DNA of 33,290 nt from DATIHQ01 sp035480535 (GCA_035480535.1 DATIHQ010000019.1:1-33290); one strand, 5' to 3'; positions 1 through 7,167 are shown, numbered from the stretch's first letter. Notes: a model not told the origin generated them from the sequence alone. Made by a program: numbers and translations.

Positions 1-57
1 TCATCCACGCCGTCAGCATTCGATCTGAACCAAGATCAAATTCTCATTAAAAAATAA
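1..57 (+). CDS. 3' end of an unidentified gene (partial)
   Basis: Frame 1 is open from the window edge to a TAA at 55-57 and encodes 18 residues ending DLNQDQILIKK. The residue mix looks like an ordinary hydrophilic C-terminus, and no gene on the other strand competes for these bases. The fragment is too short to assign a family, and it could be chance open frame. Confidence 0.35.
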   Translation, partial: SSTPSAFDLNQDQILIKK

Positions 58-270
58 ATTACTTATGACGAGTGAAATCCAATTTCTTAGACTCCACACA
101 AGCTTATTTCAATTCACTCTTCTCTTCTTCCACTGTCAAAATACCCTGGTTAGAACCATGAACAGTCTTGCTGTTCTATTTCTTATGACTCGCATCAAAA
201 GAAGTAAGAGTAACATACACAAAGTCAGAGATTTCTTGCAAACGAATTCAAAAAATAGATGATTTCTGCT

Positions 271-789
271 CTATTGCAGCTGGAAAGAATTCACGAAAAA
301 TTGGTGATTTTTCCCATCAGAAACGGGACTTGAAGTTTGAAAAAGATAGGTATGAGAGGGTGTAGAGATAAAATGTTCCCGTACCCATTTTCCATCGGCT
401 CGATAAAAAAGATCTTGAGAAGGCTCATCGATGCTGATCAATAGGGCATCGGGGAGAATGAGGACTTCCTCCAGCCGTTTTTCGAATGGATCGGCCACTA
501 CCCCGTTCTCCTGCACCCAAAGCCTATATTGCTCCCCTCCTTTCGAAGAGGTCATTTCCAGGGCATTTGAAGAAGAAATTTGATAGGTGGGATCCTCTGG
601 GAATCGAACCATAAACTTTTCCTCTGCAAGACTTTTGGCAAAAACAACCCAGATGGAGGGATCTGTTTCCTCATCGTCAAAATTCCCCTTGTCAGGCTGC
701 TCGACAGGAAACCACCCATCGGCAGGCTCTTCCGCACCCAATGGAGATCCAAGCAAAAAAGATGCAATTAAATACTTTAGTAAAATCAA
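271..789 (-). CDS. Exported protein of unknown function (172 aa)
   Basis: The N-terminus (Lys5, then the hydrophobic run YLIASFLLG and a small-residue GAEE site) looks like a Sec signal peptide cleaved near residue 19, so the product probably acts outside the cytoplasm. The mature part is acidic and beta-rich, with no cysteines and no domain I recognise. The start is a TTG, chosen because an AAGG Shine-Dalgarno-like box lies 5-6 bases upstream and because it alone gives the complete signal peptide. It lies 25 bases downstream of the 815-1714 gene on the same strand, so the two are probably co-transcribed. The 65-262 region beyond its 3' end shows no convincing gene. Confidence 0.7.
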   Translation of the reverse strand: MILLKYLIASFLLGSPLGAEEPADGWFPVEQPDKGNFDDEETDPSIWVVFAKSLAEEKFMVRFPEDPTYQISSSNALEMTSSKGGEQYRLWVQENGVVADPFEKRLEEVLILPDALLISIDEPSQDLFYRADGKWVREHFISTPSHTYLFQTSSPVSDGKNHQFFVNSFQLQ

Positions 790-814
790 ATAAACCTTAA
801 TTAATTTTGAATAA

Positions 815-1714
815 TTATAGCAGATTTGTACTTAAGATACGAGAAGCGTGTAGATCTTCTTTAACCATTTGAGCGACTGCTTTTTTTCCAAAATAATTTG
901 TAGCATATTCGATGATCTTGGCTATGGAGGCATCTAGAATGGGGGAAAATTCAATTCGGTTGAAATGAAGGCGAATCGGCGCTGCCGTCCATTGATCGAA
1001 AAGAGGCTTGATCCGGCTTAAGTAGAAAAAAACAGAAGCTTCATCCTCTGTCCTAAACTCAAAGATCGCCATGATCTCCCTTCCTCGTAAAAATTCGATC
1101 GCTTTCGGCTCTGGAACCCTTACAAGGCATCGCTGGAAACTGGGCCAATTGTGCCGTTTACCGGGCAATTGAAAGGGGTCTTCCATTTCATAAAGGGGCG
1201 TTTCTTCTGAAACAACATCCCCGCCTGGTTTGACGATTTCCCATTCTGTGAGATATTTCTCCATCCTTTCAGAACCGAACAGTTCGGTGAGATCCTCCAT
1301 GATTTGTTTTTTTAATTCTTCCGCATTCTCGGTCAATTCCAGATCGACAGAATTCTCCTCTTCTTTCCATTGGGTCTTGGATTTCAGAAATGGGGAATGA
1401 AGATAGATTAAGAGAAAACAATCCTTTTGATGTCTCTTCTTGAATTCGAGGTGAAAAGTCACTTTATATTCAACCGATTTATTTCGATTCAAAACATCCA
1501 ACCGAGCAGGAATAGGCAGGGGGATGATCGAATGCTTTAGTAAAAACCCATCTATATTTCGAGATCCCTGCGGGATGTAAGCCCTGAATTTTTCCGACAC
1601 TTCCCGATTGAGCCGCTCTGCCGTCCAGCCAGCTGGGCGTGCAAAAGCTAATTGAAACACAGCTTCTTTTGGGGGTGGCCTCGGTGAGCCGCAACTCTTT
1701 GCAGGTGAAGCCAT
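815..1714 (-). CDS. Unrecognised protein (299 aa), N-terminus uncertain
   Basis: A soluble, charged protein with alternating hydrophobic and charged segments and no transmembrane helix; I recognise no domain. From about residue 17 (KEAVFQLAFARPAGW) the composition is convincingly coding. The first 16 residues, from the ATG at 1714, are proline/serine-rich and atypical. An overlapping frame opening with a TTG at 1745 instead encodes a hydrophobic leader (LFFFLGLTSYGFT) and would join this protein after a +/-1 slip at the CCCCCAAAA run near 1670-1680. The annotated start may therefore hide a frameshifted signal peptide. The ATG at 1714 has only a distant AGGA. It is first in a probable two-gene unit with the exported protein at 271-789. 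Confidence 0.65.
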   Translation of the reverse strand: MASPAKSCGSPRPPPKEAVFQLAFARPAGWTAERLNREVSEKFRAYIPQGSRNIDGFLLKHSIIPLPIPARLDVLNRNKSVEYKVTFHLEFKKRHQKDCFLLIYLHSPFLKSKTQWKEEENSVDLELTENAEELKKQIMEDLTELFGSERMEKYLTEWEIVKPGGDVVSEETPLYEMEDPFQLPGKRHNWPSFQRCLVRVPEPKAIEFLRGREIMAIFEFRTEDEASVFFYLSRIKPLFDQWTAAPIRLHFNRIEFSPILDASIAKIIEYATNYFGKKAVAQMVKEDLHASRILSTNLL

Positions 1715-1796
1715 AAGACGTAAGTCCTAAGAAAAAGAAAAGCAATCTACTCTAGGAAAATTTTTGGGTCAAATAATTATTTACAGCGGAATAAAT

Positions 1797-1813
1797 CCCT
1801 TTTTGGTAAAGGG
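1797..1813 (+). promoter_or_regulatory. Small hairpin in the leader of the 1845 gene
   Basis: CCCTTT (1797-1802) and AAAGGG (1808-1813) form a 6-bp perfect stem with a 5-base loop, 31 bases before the ATG at 1845. It sits between divergent genes in the putative 5' leader. An AGGAG Shine-Dalgarno lies downstream of it, 8 bases before the ATG. Whether the hairpin has a function is unknown. Confidence 0.3.
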
Positions 1814-1844
1814 AGAATAAGAGCTTAAACCAGGAGCATCTCTT

Positions 1845-2237
1845 ATGTGTCTTTCTATTTTTCTCGCCCAAGTACTTGGGATTTATATATTCTTGATGGC
1901 GTTAGCGATGCTAGCCCATCAGACTCGCTTTAAAACCACAATGCATGATTTCCTCAATAATCATTCCCTCATCGTGTTTTCAGGGGGCTTAAGCCTAGTT
2001 TTCGGGCTGCTCATCGTCCTCAGCCATAATATTTGGGTCACTATGTGGCCAGTTTTAATCACAATCATCGGCTGGATCCTGATTGTTCAGGGCGTGATGA
2101 GAATTTTCTGGCCTGAGAAATTTGCAACTTGTATGCGCGATATGATGGCCAAAAATGGTTACTTAATCATGACTTGGGTATGGCTAGTCGTCGGCATTTA
2201 TCTGATTTGGGCTGGATTTACAGAATTTTCTGCCTAA
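1845..2237 (+). CDS. Small integral membrane protein (130 aa)
   Basis: Four hydrophobic stretches of membrane-spanning length are visible: about residues 5-24, 44-64, 66-88 and 104-126. A short cytoplasmic-type basic loop (QTRFKTTMHD) follows the first, and a polar loop (WPEKFATCMRDMMAKNG) lies between the third and fourth. The pattern with WPVLITIIGW in the centre resembles small uncharacterised four-helix membrane proteins found in many bacteria, but I cannot name the family with confidence. An AGGAG Shine-Dalgarno lies 8 bases before the ATG. The gene is monocistronic by layout: divergent from 815-1714 and closed by a strong terminator. Confidence 0.8.
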   Translation: MCLSIFLAQVLGIYIFLMALAMLAHQTRFKTTMHDFLNNHSLIVFSGGLSLVFGLLIVLSHNIWVTMWPVLITIIGWILIVQGVMRIFWPEKFATCMRDMMAKNGYLIMTWVWLVVGIYLIWAGFTEFSA

Positions 2238-2253
2238 GTCTTGAAACGGTTTT

Positions 2254-2300
2254 AAGCGGGCCACTATAGCAGTATAGTTTTGCGCAAGGCCCGCTTCTTT
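2254..2300 (+). terminator. Factor-independent terminator after the membrane protein gene
   Basis: AAGCGGGCC (2254-2262) pairs perfectly with GGCCCGCTT (2288-2296). Inside, ACTATA/TATAGT forms a second stem. The structure begins 16 bases after the stop codon and ends in a T-rich stretch (CTTTGT), as expected for an intrinsic terminator on the plus strand. Confidence 0.75.
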
Positions 2301-2336
2301 GTCAAAAAGTCGGCTCTCCTTTAAACTCCCGAAGTT

Positions 2337-2768
2337 ATGCAAAAACCAATCTGGATCACTCCCCTTACTTTGGAAGAGGTGAATTTTCGCAGTAAAAACA
2401 CTTTGTCAGATCATTTGGGAATAGAATTTACAGAAATTGGGGATGACCATCTAGTCGCTACGATGCCAGTGGATCCTCGCACAATTCAGCCAATGGGACT
2501 CCTTCATGGCGGCGCCACTTGCGCACTTGCTGAGACTGTAGGCAGTGCAGCGGCCAATTATTGCATCGATCAAACGCGCAAAGTGTGTGTAGGGCTCGAT
2601 CTCAACATCAATCACCTTCGTCCCGTTCGAAGCGGAATGATCACGGGAATTGCGCGCCCTTTTCATTTGGGAAAGACAACGCAGGTGTGGGAAATTAAGA
2701 TTTACAATGAATTAAAACAACTCACAGCCATCTCAAGATTGACAATGGCTGTGATAGATAAAAATTAA
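2337..2768 (+). CDS. menI: Hotdog-fold acyl-CoA thioesterase, MenI/YdiI-like
   Basis: A 143-residue hotdog thioesterase of the PaaI/YdiI group, which hydrolyses acyl-CoA thioesters; E. coli YdiI (MenI) acts on 1,4-dihydroxy-2-naphthoyl-CoA in menaquinone synthesis. The family signature is clear: ATMPVD near residue 41, then GLLHGGATCALAETVGS with His57-Gly-Gly and the catalytic acid Glu66, and a NHLRP strand. Alignment from memory to E. coli YdiI is close along the whole length (MPVD.RT.QP.GLLHGGA). No other menaquinone gene is present in the window, so the substrate is inferred from the family and a general thioesterase role is possible. The last four bases overlap the convergent RRM gene. 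No clear Shine-Dalgarno is visible. Confidence 0.88.
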   Translation: MQKPIWITPLTLEEVNFRSKNTLSDHLGIEFTEIGDDHLVATMPVDPRTIQPMGLLHGGATCALAETVGSAAANYCIDQTRKVCVGLDLNINHLRPVRSGMITGIARPFHLGKTTQVWEIKIYNELKQLTAISRLTMAVIDKN

Positions 2769-3193
2769 CGGTTGTAGAATCCGCCGCTACGATCTCCGCG
2801 TGGTTCGCGTCGTTCGCTGCGTTCGCCTCTATCTCCACCGCCACCACCCCACTCACGGCGTGGACGGAATTCGCCGCCACCACCACCGCCACCTGCGGGA
2901 CGCTCACGGCGCTCGCCCATTGGACGATCGCGCTGTTCAGTGCGTGCCCAGTCAATGACAAGGGCTTTGCCTTGGAAAGGTTGTCCATTCAATGCGTCTT
3001 TCGCTTTGCCAGCGTCATCAGCTGATTCCATGCGAACAAATGCGAAACCGCGGGATCTGCCTGAAAAACGGTCCATTACAATTTTGACTTCCTGTACTGC
3101 GCCGTAGGTGCCGAACAACTCACGGACTTGATCTTCATTTGCATCGAAATTTAGATTTCCAACGTACAGTTTTTGATTTTGCTGTTGATTCAT
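2765..3193 (-). CDS. RRM RNA-binding protein with Gly/Arg-rich tail
   Basis: A single RNA-recognition motif occupies residues 8-87: RNP2 is LYVGNL (9-14) and RNP1 is RGFAFVRM (48-55), with the aromatic residues that stack on RNA bases. Residues 90-142 are low-complexity, Arg/Gly-rich with RERR, GGGGG and GERSERR repeats, resembling the cyanobacterial/chlamydial Rbp class and eukaryotic RGG proteins. The family binds single-stranded RNA and is often cold- or stress-regulated; the target here is unknown. The gene has a long leader of about 250-300 bases before the divergent PPC gene and a TGGAG Shine-Dalgarno 9 bases from the ATG. Confidence 0.92.
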   Translation of the reverse strand: MNQQQNQKLYVGNLNFDANEDQVRELFGTYGAVQEVKIVMDRFSGRSRGFAFVRMESADDAGKAKDALNGQPFQGKALVIDWARTEQRDRPMGERRERPAGGGGGGGEFRPRREWGGGGGDRGERSERREPRGDRSGGFYNR

Positions 3194-3497
3194 TTAAAAT
3201 ACTCCAAAAGATAATATAAGGACCCTAACGATCGTTCTACGGCCAAATTGTTTAGGATTTGATTCTTTGAATAAGACCAAGACAAGAATATAGGGCTAAA
3301 GTTCTGTTATTCTAAGAGAAAATCAGCCTTTGCCAACTCAACTCTTAGACCCACAATCTTATCCGAACAACCGGATAAAGTCAAACAAGATTTTCTACCA
3401 GATAAACTCAAATCACTTAAAATAAACAAGTTATGAATTTCTATTGCTGATTGCATCCAATTTCTTTAAACTATTGGCCTCAACAGGACTGGAAACG
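3194..3497. promoter_or_regulatory. Intergenic region between divergent RRM and PPC genes
   Basis: About 300 AT-rich bases with no credible ORF, which must hold the promoters of both divergent genes. One clean structure is visible: TTATCCG (3359-3365) and CGGATAA (3372-3378) with a 6-base AACAAC loop, which could be a dyad operator or a hairpin in the PPC gene leader. A short palindrome AACGATCGTT sits near 3226-3235 in the RRM gene leader. I could not place a convincing -35/-10 pair. Confidence 0.4.
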
Positions 3498-3947
3498 ATG
3501 TATTACTCTAAATGCAACTTTGGTTATGTAGTTCGGGCGGAAATCGGGGAAGAAATCCAGGAATCGCTAAAGCAATTCGCCGAAAAGGTGCATCTCAAAG
3601 GGGCTTTTTATCAAGGCATCGGAACCCTGTCGCAAGTGGAGCTCGCTTTTTTTAGATCGGATACCAACACCTATGAGCGAAAATTTTTTTGTGAACAGTA
3701 TGAACTCATCTCTTTAACGGGGAATTTAAGCGCCTCAGACGGCTCTTTTATGCCCCATAGCCATGTGACGCTTTGCGACAGAAATTTTCAAACATTTTCT
3801 GGTCATCTCGTGAGAGGCGTCGTTTGCGTGACTGCTGAAATTTTTGTTTGGATTATCGATCTGGCACTCACCCGAAAGGACGATCCCATTTTAAAATATA
3901 AAGGATTGATCTCTCCTCAGCGAACCCATCTGAAAGTAGACGTCTAA
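3498..3947 (+). CDS. PPC-domain (DUF296) DNA-binding-like protein
   Basis: After the ATG at 3498 the protein (149 aa) is a stand-alone plant-and-prokaryote-conserved (PPC/DUF296) domain: YVVRAEIGEEIQESLKQFAEK, then KGAFYQGIGTLSQVELAFF, then ELISLTGNLS and the H-V-T-L-x-D strand PHSHVTLCD followed by GGHL-like SGHLVRG. These are the core beta strands of the trimeric PPC fold. In plants the domain accompanies AT-hooks; bacterial single-domain members are of unknown role. The start at 3498 (MYYSKCNFGY) is preferred over 3444 because AGGA lies 9 bases upstream and the domain begins there. It is followed 16 bases later by the release-factor-like gene, suggesting co-transcription. Confidence 0.85.
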   Translation: MYYSKCNFGYVVRAEIGEEIQESLKQFAEKVHLKGAFYQGIGTLSQVELAFFRSDTNTYERKFFCEQYELISLTGNLSASDGSFMPHSHVTLCDRNFQTFSGHLVRGVVCVTAEIFVWIIDLALTRKDDPILKYKGLISPQRTHLKVDV

Positions 3948-3963
3948 TCGAGGGTGTGCTTCA

Positions 3964-4383
3964 ATGACACTCATGAGTCTTTCAAAAGAAAAACAAGAGG
4001 CCCTCCTGGCTCGAATGGTTGGATTGGGCATACACGATTCCGACCTGATTGAAAAATTCATTTTAGGCTCCGGCAGCGGCGGTCAAAAAATCAATAAGAC
4101 TTCCTCCTGCGTCTACTTAAAACATATTCCCACAGCCATTGAGATCAAGTGCCAGAGGGATCGCTCCCGCGAGATGAACCGCTACTACGCCCGCAAGGAG
4201 CTTTGTGAACGATTAGAACAAAGACTTTTTAAAGAAAAAAGTGAGAAGCAAAAGGAAATTGAAAAAATTCGTCGCCAGAAGAGGCGCCGTTCCCGCAGGC
4301 AAAAAGAGAAGCTCATCGCCGAAAAGCGACATCTTTCAGAGAAAAAAGAGTTTCGACGTTCTCCTCGCCATAATAATGATTGA
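3964..4383 (+). CDS. GGQ release-factor-like protein (ribosome rescue class)
   Basis: A 139-residue member of the class I release-factor domain family lacking the codon-recognition domains. GSGSGGQKINKTSSCVYL (residues 35-52) holds the catalytic GGQ (39-41), which in this family enters the peptidyl-transferase centre and triggers hydrolysis of peptidyl-tRNA. Residues 85-139 form a long Lys/Arg/Glu-rich tail, comparable to the tails that place ArfB/YaeJ and C12orf65-type factors in the mRNA channel. Rescue of stalled ribosomes is therefore likely, though inferred. A GAGGG box lies about 9 bases before the ATG. Methionine 4 is an alternative start. The rluA-type gene follows after 19 bases but appears to have its own -10 box. 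Confidence 0.85.
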   Translation: MTLMSLSKEKQEALLARMVGLGIHDSDLIEKFILGSGSGGQKINKTSSCVYLKHIPTAIEIKCQRDRSREMNRYYARKELCERLEQRLFKEKSEKQKEIEKIRRQKRRRSRRQKEKLIAEKRHLSEKKEFRRSPRHNND

Positions 4384-4388
4384 ACCTC

Positions 4389-4394
4389 TATAAT
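4389..4394 (+). promoter_or_regulatory. Consensus -10 box 8 bases before the RluA-type start (leaderless promoter?)
   Basis: TATAAT at 4389-4394 ends exactly 8 bases before the ATG at 4403, and there is no Shine-Dalgarno. Transcription would begin at or within a base or two of the start codon. The -35 candidate (TCGCCA, 4365-4370, 18-bp spacer) is weak. The same arrangement recurs before marC and brnQ. Confidence 0.45.
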
Positions 4395-4402
4395 GCCCAC
4401 CC

Positions 4403-5245
4403 ATGGAATTTAAAGTTTCTTCTCCCACCCCTCTTTTGGAAATTTTGCGGAAGCTCTATCCCGATAGCTCTCGGCGCACCCTGCAAACTTGGCTAAAAAA
4501 AGGGCGTTTCTTTATCGATGGCGAGCGGGTGAGGCGGGAAGATCTGATTGTAAATGAGGGGCAAACCCTCCATTCGCAAGAAACTTTCCGGGCCCCCAAA
4601 ATCAAAGGCCTTAAACTTCTCTATGAAGATCGCTATTTTATCGTCATCGACAAGCCCGTTGGCCTTCTCAGCGTTCCCCTCGATGAGGGAAAACTCAAGC
4701 GGCATGCTCTTGGGCTCTTAAGGGAACATTTTGAAACAGACCAGATCTTTGCCGTCCATCGCATCGATCGAGAAACTTCAGGCGTTCTCCTCTTCGCTCG
4801 CGGCAAAGATTCTGAGAGGCGTTTTAAAGACCTATTCGAACAACACGATTTAAAGCGGGAATATTTTGCGATTGTAGAGGGGCGCCTGAAGGACAATCAA
4901 GGAACCTGGACAAGCAATCTTCTTGAATTGCCTTCGCTGCGCGTCGTTGAATCATCGGAAGGAAGAGAGGCGATCACCCATTTTTCTGTCATTCGGAGAT
5001 CGGCCAAATACACCTATCTAAAACTTCAGCTAGAGACAGGTCGGAAACATCAGATCCGCGTCCATTGCCAAATGGCGGGCCATCCAGTTCTCGGAGATGG
5101 TCGATATGGGGCTGTGGAAGATCCTCTCAAGCGCCTTTGCCTCCACGCCTGCATTCTCGAATTCCAACACCCATTCACAAAAAAAATAGTCTCCTTTACT
5201 TCCCCTCTTCCCGGTATTTTCAAAGCTCTCGGCGCCGGATTATAA
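4403..5245 (+). CDS. RluA-family RNA pseudouridine synthase
   Basis: A 280-residue enzyme converting uridine to pseudouridine in rRNA or tRNA. An S4-like RNA-binding segment covers about residues 10-60 (LRKLYPDSSRRTLQTWLKKG.FIDG). The catalytic domain follows, with LLYEDRYFIVIDKPVGLLSVP and the motif HRIDRETSGVLLFAR (119-133), whose Asp122 is the conserved catalytic aspartate of the RluA family. Motif GRKHQIRVHCQMAGHPVLGDGRYG near residues 214-237 is equally typical. Which RluA/C/D specificity it has cannot be told from sequence alone. It converges on the aldolase gene, overlapping it by 6 bases, with no room for a terminator between them. Confidence 0.93.
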   Translation: MEFKVSSPTPLLEILRKLYPDSSRRTLQTWLKKGRFFIDGERVRREDLIVNEGQTLHSQETFRAPKIKGLKLLYEDRYFIVIDKPVGLLSVPLDEGKLKRHALGLLREHFETDQIFAVHRIDRETSGVLLFARGKDSERRFKDLFEQHDLKREYFAIVEGRLKDNQGTWTSNLLELPSLRVVESSEGREAITHFSVIRRSAKYTYLKLQLETGRKHQIRVHCQMAGHPVLGDGRYGAVEDPLKRLCLHACILEFQHPFTKKIVSFTSPLPGIFKALGAGL

Positions 5246-5905
5246 CGGAAGCGATTTTCGTTTGGGGGCGTTTTTCCAATCGCGAGCAAAACGATCGATC
5301 GCTTGCCGTGTGAGTTGGTGATCTTCTATGAACGCATTGAACACTTTTTCATTGAGCGTCACCGCATGAGCCCCTATTTCTGCACATTCTTTCACTTGTT
5401 CCGGGTTGCGCAGAGAAGCGGCAAGCAGTTTTGAGGGAAAATTATATCGATGCAAAAGGCGGAGCATCGCCTTCAATGGCTCAATCCCATGGATATCATC
5501 TTCGCAAATAAGGGAAAAATAGGGGGCGATATAGCTAGCGCCTGCGCTGGCAGCGAGAAGCACCTGATTGGGATCGAAAACAGCAGTGGCCATCACGGGG
5601 ATTTTATTCTGAGACAGAGCATATATTGCCTTCAATCCCTCTCCTGTCACTGGAATTTTTATGAGAAGGCGATTGGAAAAACGAAAGAGCGCTTCGCCCT
5701 GTTGGATCATCTCGGGAGCTTTTTCTGCAGTGACTTGAGCAGTGACAGGCCCTTTTTGAATCTTCAACAGCTGCTCCAACAAATCTTCCATCCCCAATTT
5801 GGATTTTGAGACAATCGAAGGATTCGTCGTCACGCCAAAAAGAATTCCCATTTGCTTTGCTTGCTCGACGAGATTTAAGTCAGAGGTGTCTAGCCAAATT
5901 TCCAT
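5240..5905 (-). CDS. Transaldolase / fructose-6-phosphate aldolase-like enzyme
   Basis: A short (221 aa) class I aldolase of the TalC/FSA group. LDTSD (Asp6), TTNPS (Asn28) and the Schiff-base lysine in LLIKIP (Lys83) are all present, along with A-S-Y-I-A-P-Y (the FSA/TalC strand after KIPVT...ATAVF). The family either transfers dihydroxyacetone units between sugar phosphates (pentose phosphate pathway) or cleaves fructose 6-phosphate; sequence alone does not separate these. Genomes lacking the long transaldolase often use this short form. No Shine-Dalgarno is visible; the transcript probably starts about 11 bases upstream, from a promoter at the left tip of the palindromic element. It overlaps the RluA-type gene by 6 bases at the 3' ends. 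Confidence 0.88.
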   Translation of the reverse strand: MEIWLDTSDLNLVEQAKQMGILFGVTTNPSIVSKSKLGMEDLLEQLLKIQKGPVTAQVTAEKAPEMIQQGEALFRFSNRLLIKIPVTGEGLKAIYALSQNKIPVMATAVFDPNQVLLAASAGASYIAPYFSLICEDDIHGIEPLKAMLRLLHRYNFPSKLLAASLRNPEQVKECAEIGAHAVTLNEKVFNAFIEDHQLTRQAIDRFARDWKNAPKRKSLPL

Positions 5906-5923
5906 AGTCTTTTTTTGTGCCGC

Positions 5924-5953
5924 AATCTATACCGCTCGTGATTCAAAAATCAG
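5924..5953 (-). promoter_or_regulatory. Promoter for the aldolase gene in the left arm of the palindrome
   Basis: Reading on the minus strand, CTGATT (5953-5948) and TAGATT (5929-5924) are separated by 18 bases; TATAGA (5931-5926, 16-base spacer) is an alternative -10. This mirrors the plus-strand promoter in the right arm base for base over much of its length. Transcription would begin about 11 bases before the TTT-rich leader and the ATG at 5905. Confidence 0.5.
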
Positions 5954-6110
5954 TTCTGCCTGCGTCGGGCAGCCACTGAATTTGAGGCCCGCCTGCACCC
6001 CACCCCAAAGACGATGCGTCTTCGGGGACCCCGGCGCCCAACCTTTCAGGTTGAGCTGCTTCGGCGCCGGCCACGCCTGGCTCAAATTCAGGGCGCCTCC
6101 TTGGCATAAC

Positions 6111-6140
6111 TTGATTTTTGAATCGCTCTCGGTATATAAT
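6111..6140 (+). promoter_or_regulatory. Promoter for marC-msrB in the right arm of the palindrome
   Basis: TTGATT (6111-6116), an 18-base spacer and a perfect TATAAT (6135-6140) form a good sigma-70-type promoter. The -35 lies inside the inverted-repeat arm. The -10 ends 8 bases before the marC ATG and there is no Shine-Dalgarno, so the transcript is probably leaderless or nearly so. Confidence 0.65.
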
Positions 6141-6148
6141 CAATTGTT

Positions 6149-6790
6149 ATGGATTTAAGCCAATTCGTCAACCATTTCATCGCGCTTCTCTTCATTGCGA
6201 ACCCTCTCTCGGCGCTTCCGGCTGTCCTTCGAATCACGCGCAACCAAAACCTCAAAGAAAAACGGCATACGGGACTCACCTCCGCATTTGCAGTTGGCGT
6301 GATCCTTCTCGTAGTGACTTGGGTAGGCACTCCTCTTTTGATGATTCTTGGGATTAAACTCCCCGCCTTCCAAGTGGCGGGCGGATTCATTCTCTTTATG
6401 ATGGCTCTTTCGATGTTAAATGCGGAAGAAAGCCCCATCAAAAACACCCCGGAAGAAGGAAAGGAAAAGAGAACCGATACCGGCGCCATTGTCCCTCTTG
6501 CGATTCCCATCATTGCGGGTCCTGGAGCGATTAGCACCATCATTGTCAGCGTCAACGAGTTTCCCGGTCTCTTAAATCAGGCCATGCTCAGCGTTTCAGC
6601 GATTCTGGTCGCCCTTGCGATGGGGGTTTTACTCTACTTTGCAGCTGATTTGGAAAAGTTTTTTGGAACATCTGGCATTAACATCATCAATCGATTGGGA
6701 GGCCTAATTATCGCCGCCATATCGATCCAGACGATGGCCACAGGATTGATGGGCCTGTTTCCCATTTTGGGAGCACCCCTCTCGCAATGA
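6149..6790 (+). CDS. marC: MarC-family integral membrane protein
   Basis: A 213-residue protein with six hydrophobic segments (about residues 8-28, 45-68, 71-89, 112-132, 148-167, 180-203), matching the MarC/UPF0056 family. Family features are the N-terminal FIALLFIANPLSALPAVL, the central GGFILFMMALSMLNAE, and PLAIPIIAGPGAISTIIV. Despite its name, MarC has no proven role in antibiotic resistance and its substrate is unknown. The last four bases (ATGA) overlap the msrB start, so the two genes are translationally coupled. The N-terminus aligns with the family at this ATG, supporting the leaderless start. Confidence 0.92.
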   Translation: MDLSQFVNHFIALLFIANPLSALPAVLRITRNQNLKEKRHTGLTSAFAVGVILLVVTWVGTPLLMILGIKLPAFQVAGGFILFMMALSMLNAEESPIKNTPEEGKEKRTDTGAIVPLAIPIIAGPGAISTIIVSVNEFPGLLNQAMLSVSAILVALAMGVLLYFAADLEKFFGTSGINIINRLGGLIIAAISIQTMATGLMGLFPILGAPLSQ

Positions 6791-7167
6791 CCAGTGAAGA
6801 AGAATGGAAGAAAAAATTATCTCCTGAATGCTACCATGTCTGCCGTCAGAAAGGGACAGAAAAGCCATTTCAGAATAAATATTGGGATTGCCACGACGAC
6901 GGTATCTACAAATGCGCCGCTTGCGGCAAACCCCTATTTCATTCCAATGATAAATATGATTCAGGAAGCGGTTGGCCTAGCTTTACTCGCCCCATTCCCA
7001 ACAGCACTCGCACGGAGGTCGATCTTTCGCTTCTTCCCGCTCGGACCGAGGTTCTCTGCAGCCAGTGCGGCTCCCACCTGGGCCACGTCTTTGACGACGG
7101 CCCCGCCCCCGCCCGCAAGCGCTTCTGCATCAACTCCACCGCCCTGAACCTCGACAAGAGCTACTAG
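6787..7167 (+). CDS. msrB: Peptide-methionine (R)-S-oxide reductase MsrB
   Basis: A 126-residue stand-alone MsrB that reduces methionine-R-sulfoxide in oxidised proteins. The zinc-binding pairs CAAC (Cys43, Cys46) and CSQC (Cys91, Cys94) are intact, as are SGSGWPSF (59-66), the GHVFDDGP segment and the catalytic Cys114 in RFCINS. The start overlaps the marC stop by four bases. The C-terminus (TALNLDKSY) is of normal length for the family. The last 207 bases lie antisense to the 3' part of an unrecognised minus-strand ORF (6961-7368), and coding quality clearly favours msrB in the shared part. Confidence 0.95.
   Translation: MTSEEEWKKKLSPECYHVCRQKGTEKPFQNKYWDCHDDGIYKCAACGKPLFHSNDKYDSGSGWPSFTRPIPNSTRTEVDLSLLPARTEVLCSQCGSHLGHVFDDGPAPARKRFCINSTALNLDKSY

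Larger units (their letters stand above)
5924..6140. repeat. Imperfect palindromic element with outward promoters at both tips
   Basis: The two ends are inverted copies: GATTCAAAAATCA (5940-5952) matches TGATTTTTGAATC (6112-6124) exactly, and the outward flanks both read CGGTATA (minus strand at 5934-5928, plus strand at 6131-6137). Inner arms also pair, CTGAATTTGAG (about 5976-5986) with CTCAAATTCAG (about 6081-6091). The GC-rich centre holds two more hairpins: CCCCAAAGACG/CGTCTTCGGGG and CCGGCGCC/GGCGCCGG (the latter around AACCT/AGGTT). The whole gap between the aldolase gene and marC is therefore one cruciform-like unit, much richer in GC than its surroundings, typical of a REP- or MITE-like dispersed repeat. 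Short ORFs through it are by-products of the palindrome. Confidence 0.75.

Noticed and set aside
65..262. 65-codon plus-strand ORF near the left edge
   Set aside because: No Shine-Dalgarno, no promoter at a useful distance, residue mix (FLRLHTSLFQFTLLFFHC) typical of AT-rich non-coding sequence; no domain.
590..615. TPsiC-like GGTTCGATTCC on the minus strand, hinting at a tRNA
   Set aside because: No acceptor or anticodon stems fit around it, and the bases encode a consistent part of the 172-aa exported protein.
5943..6143. 66-codon minus-strand ORF (MIIYRERFKNQV...)
   Set aside because: It runs entirely through the palindromic element; the translation reflects the inverted repeat and hairpins, not a conserved protein.
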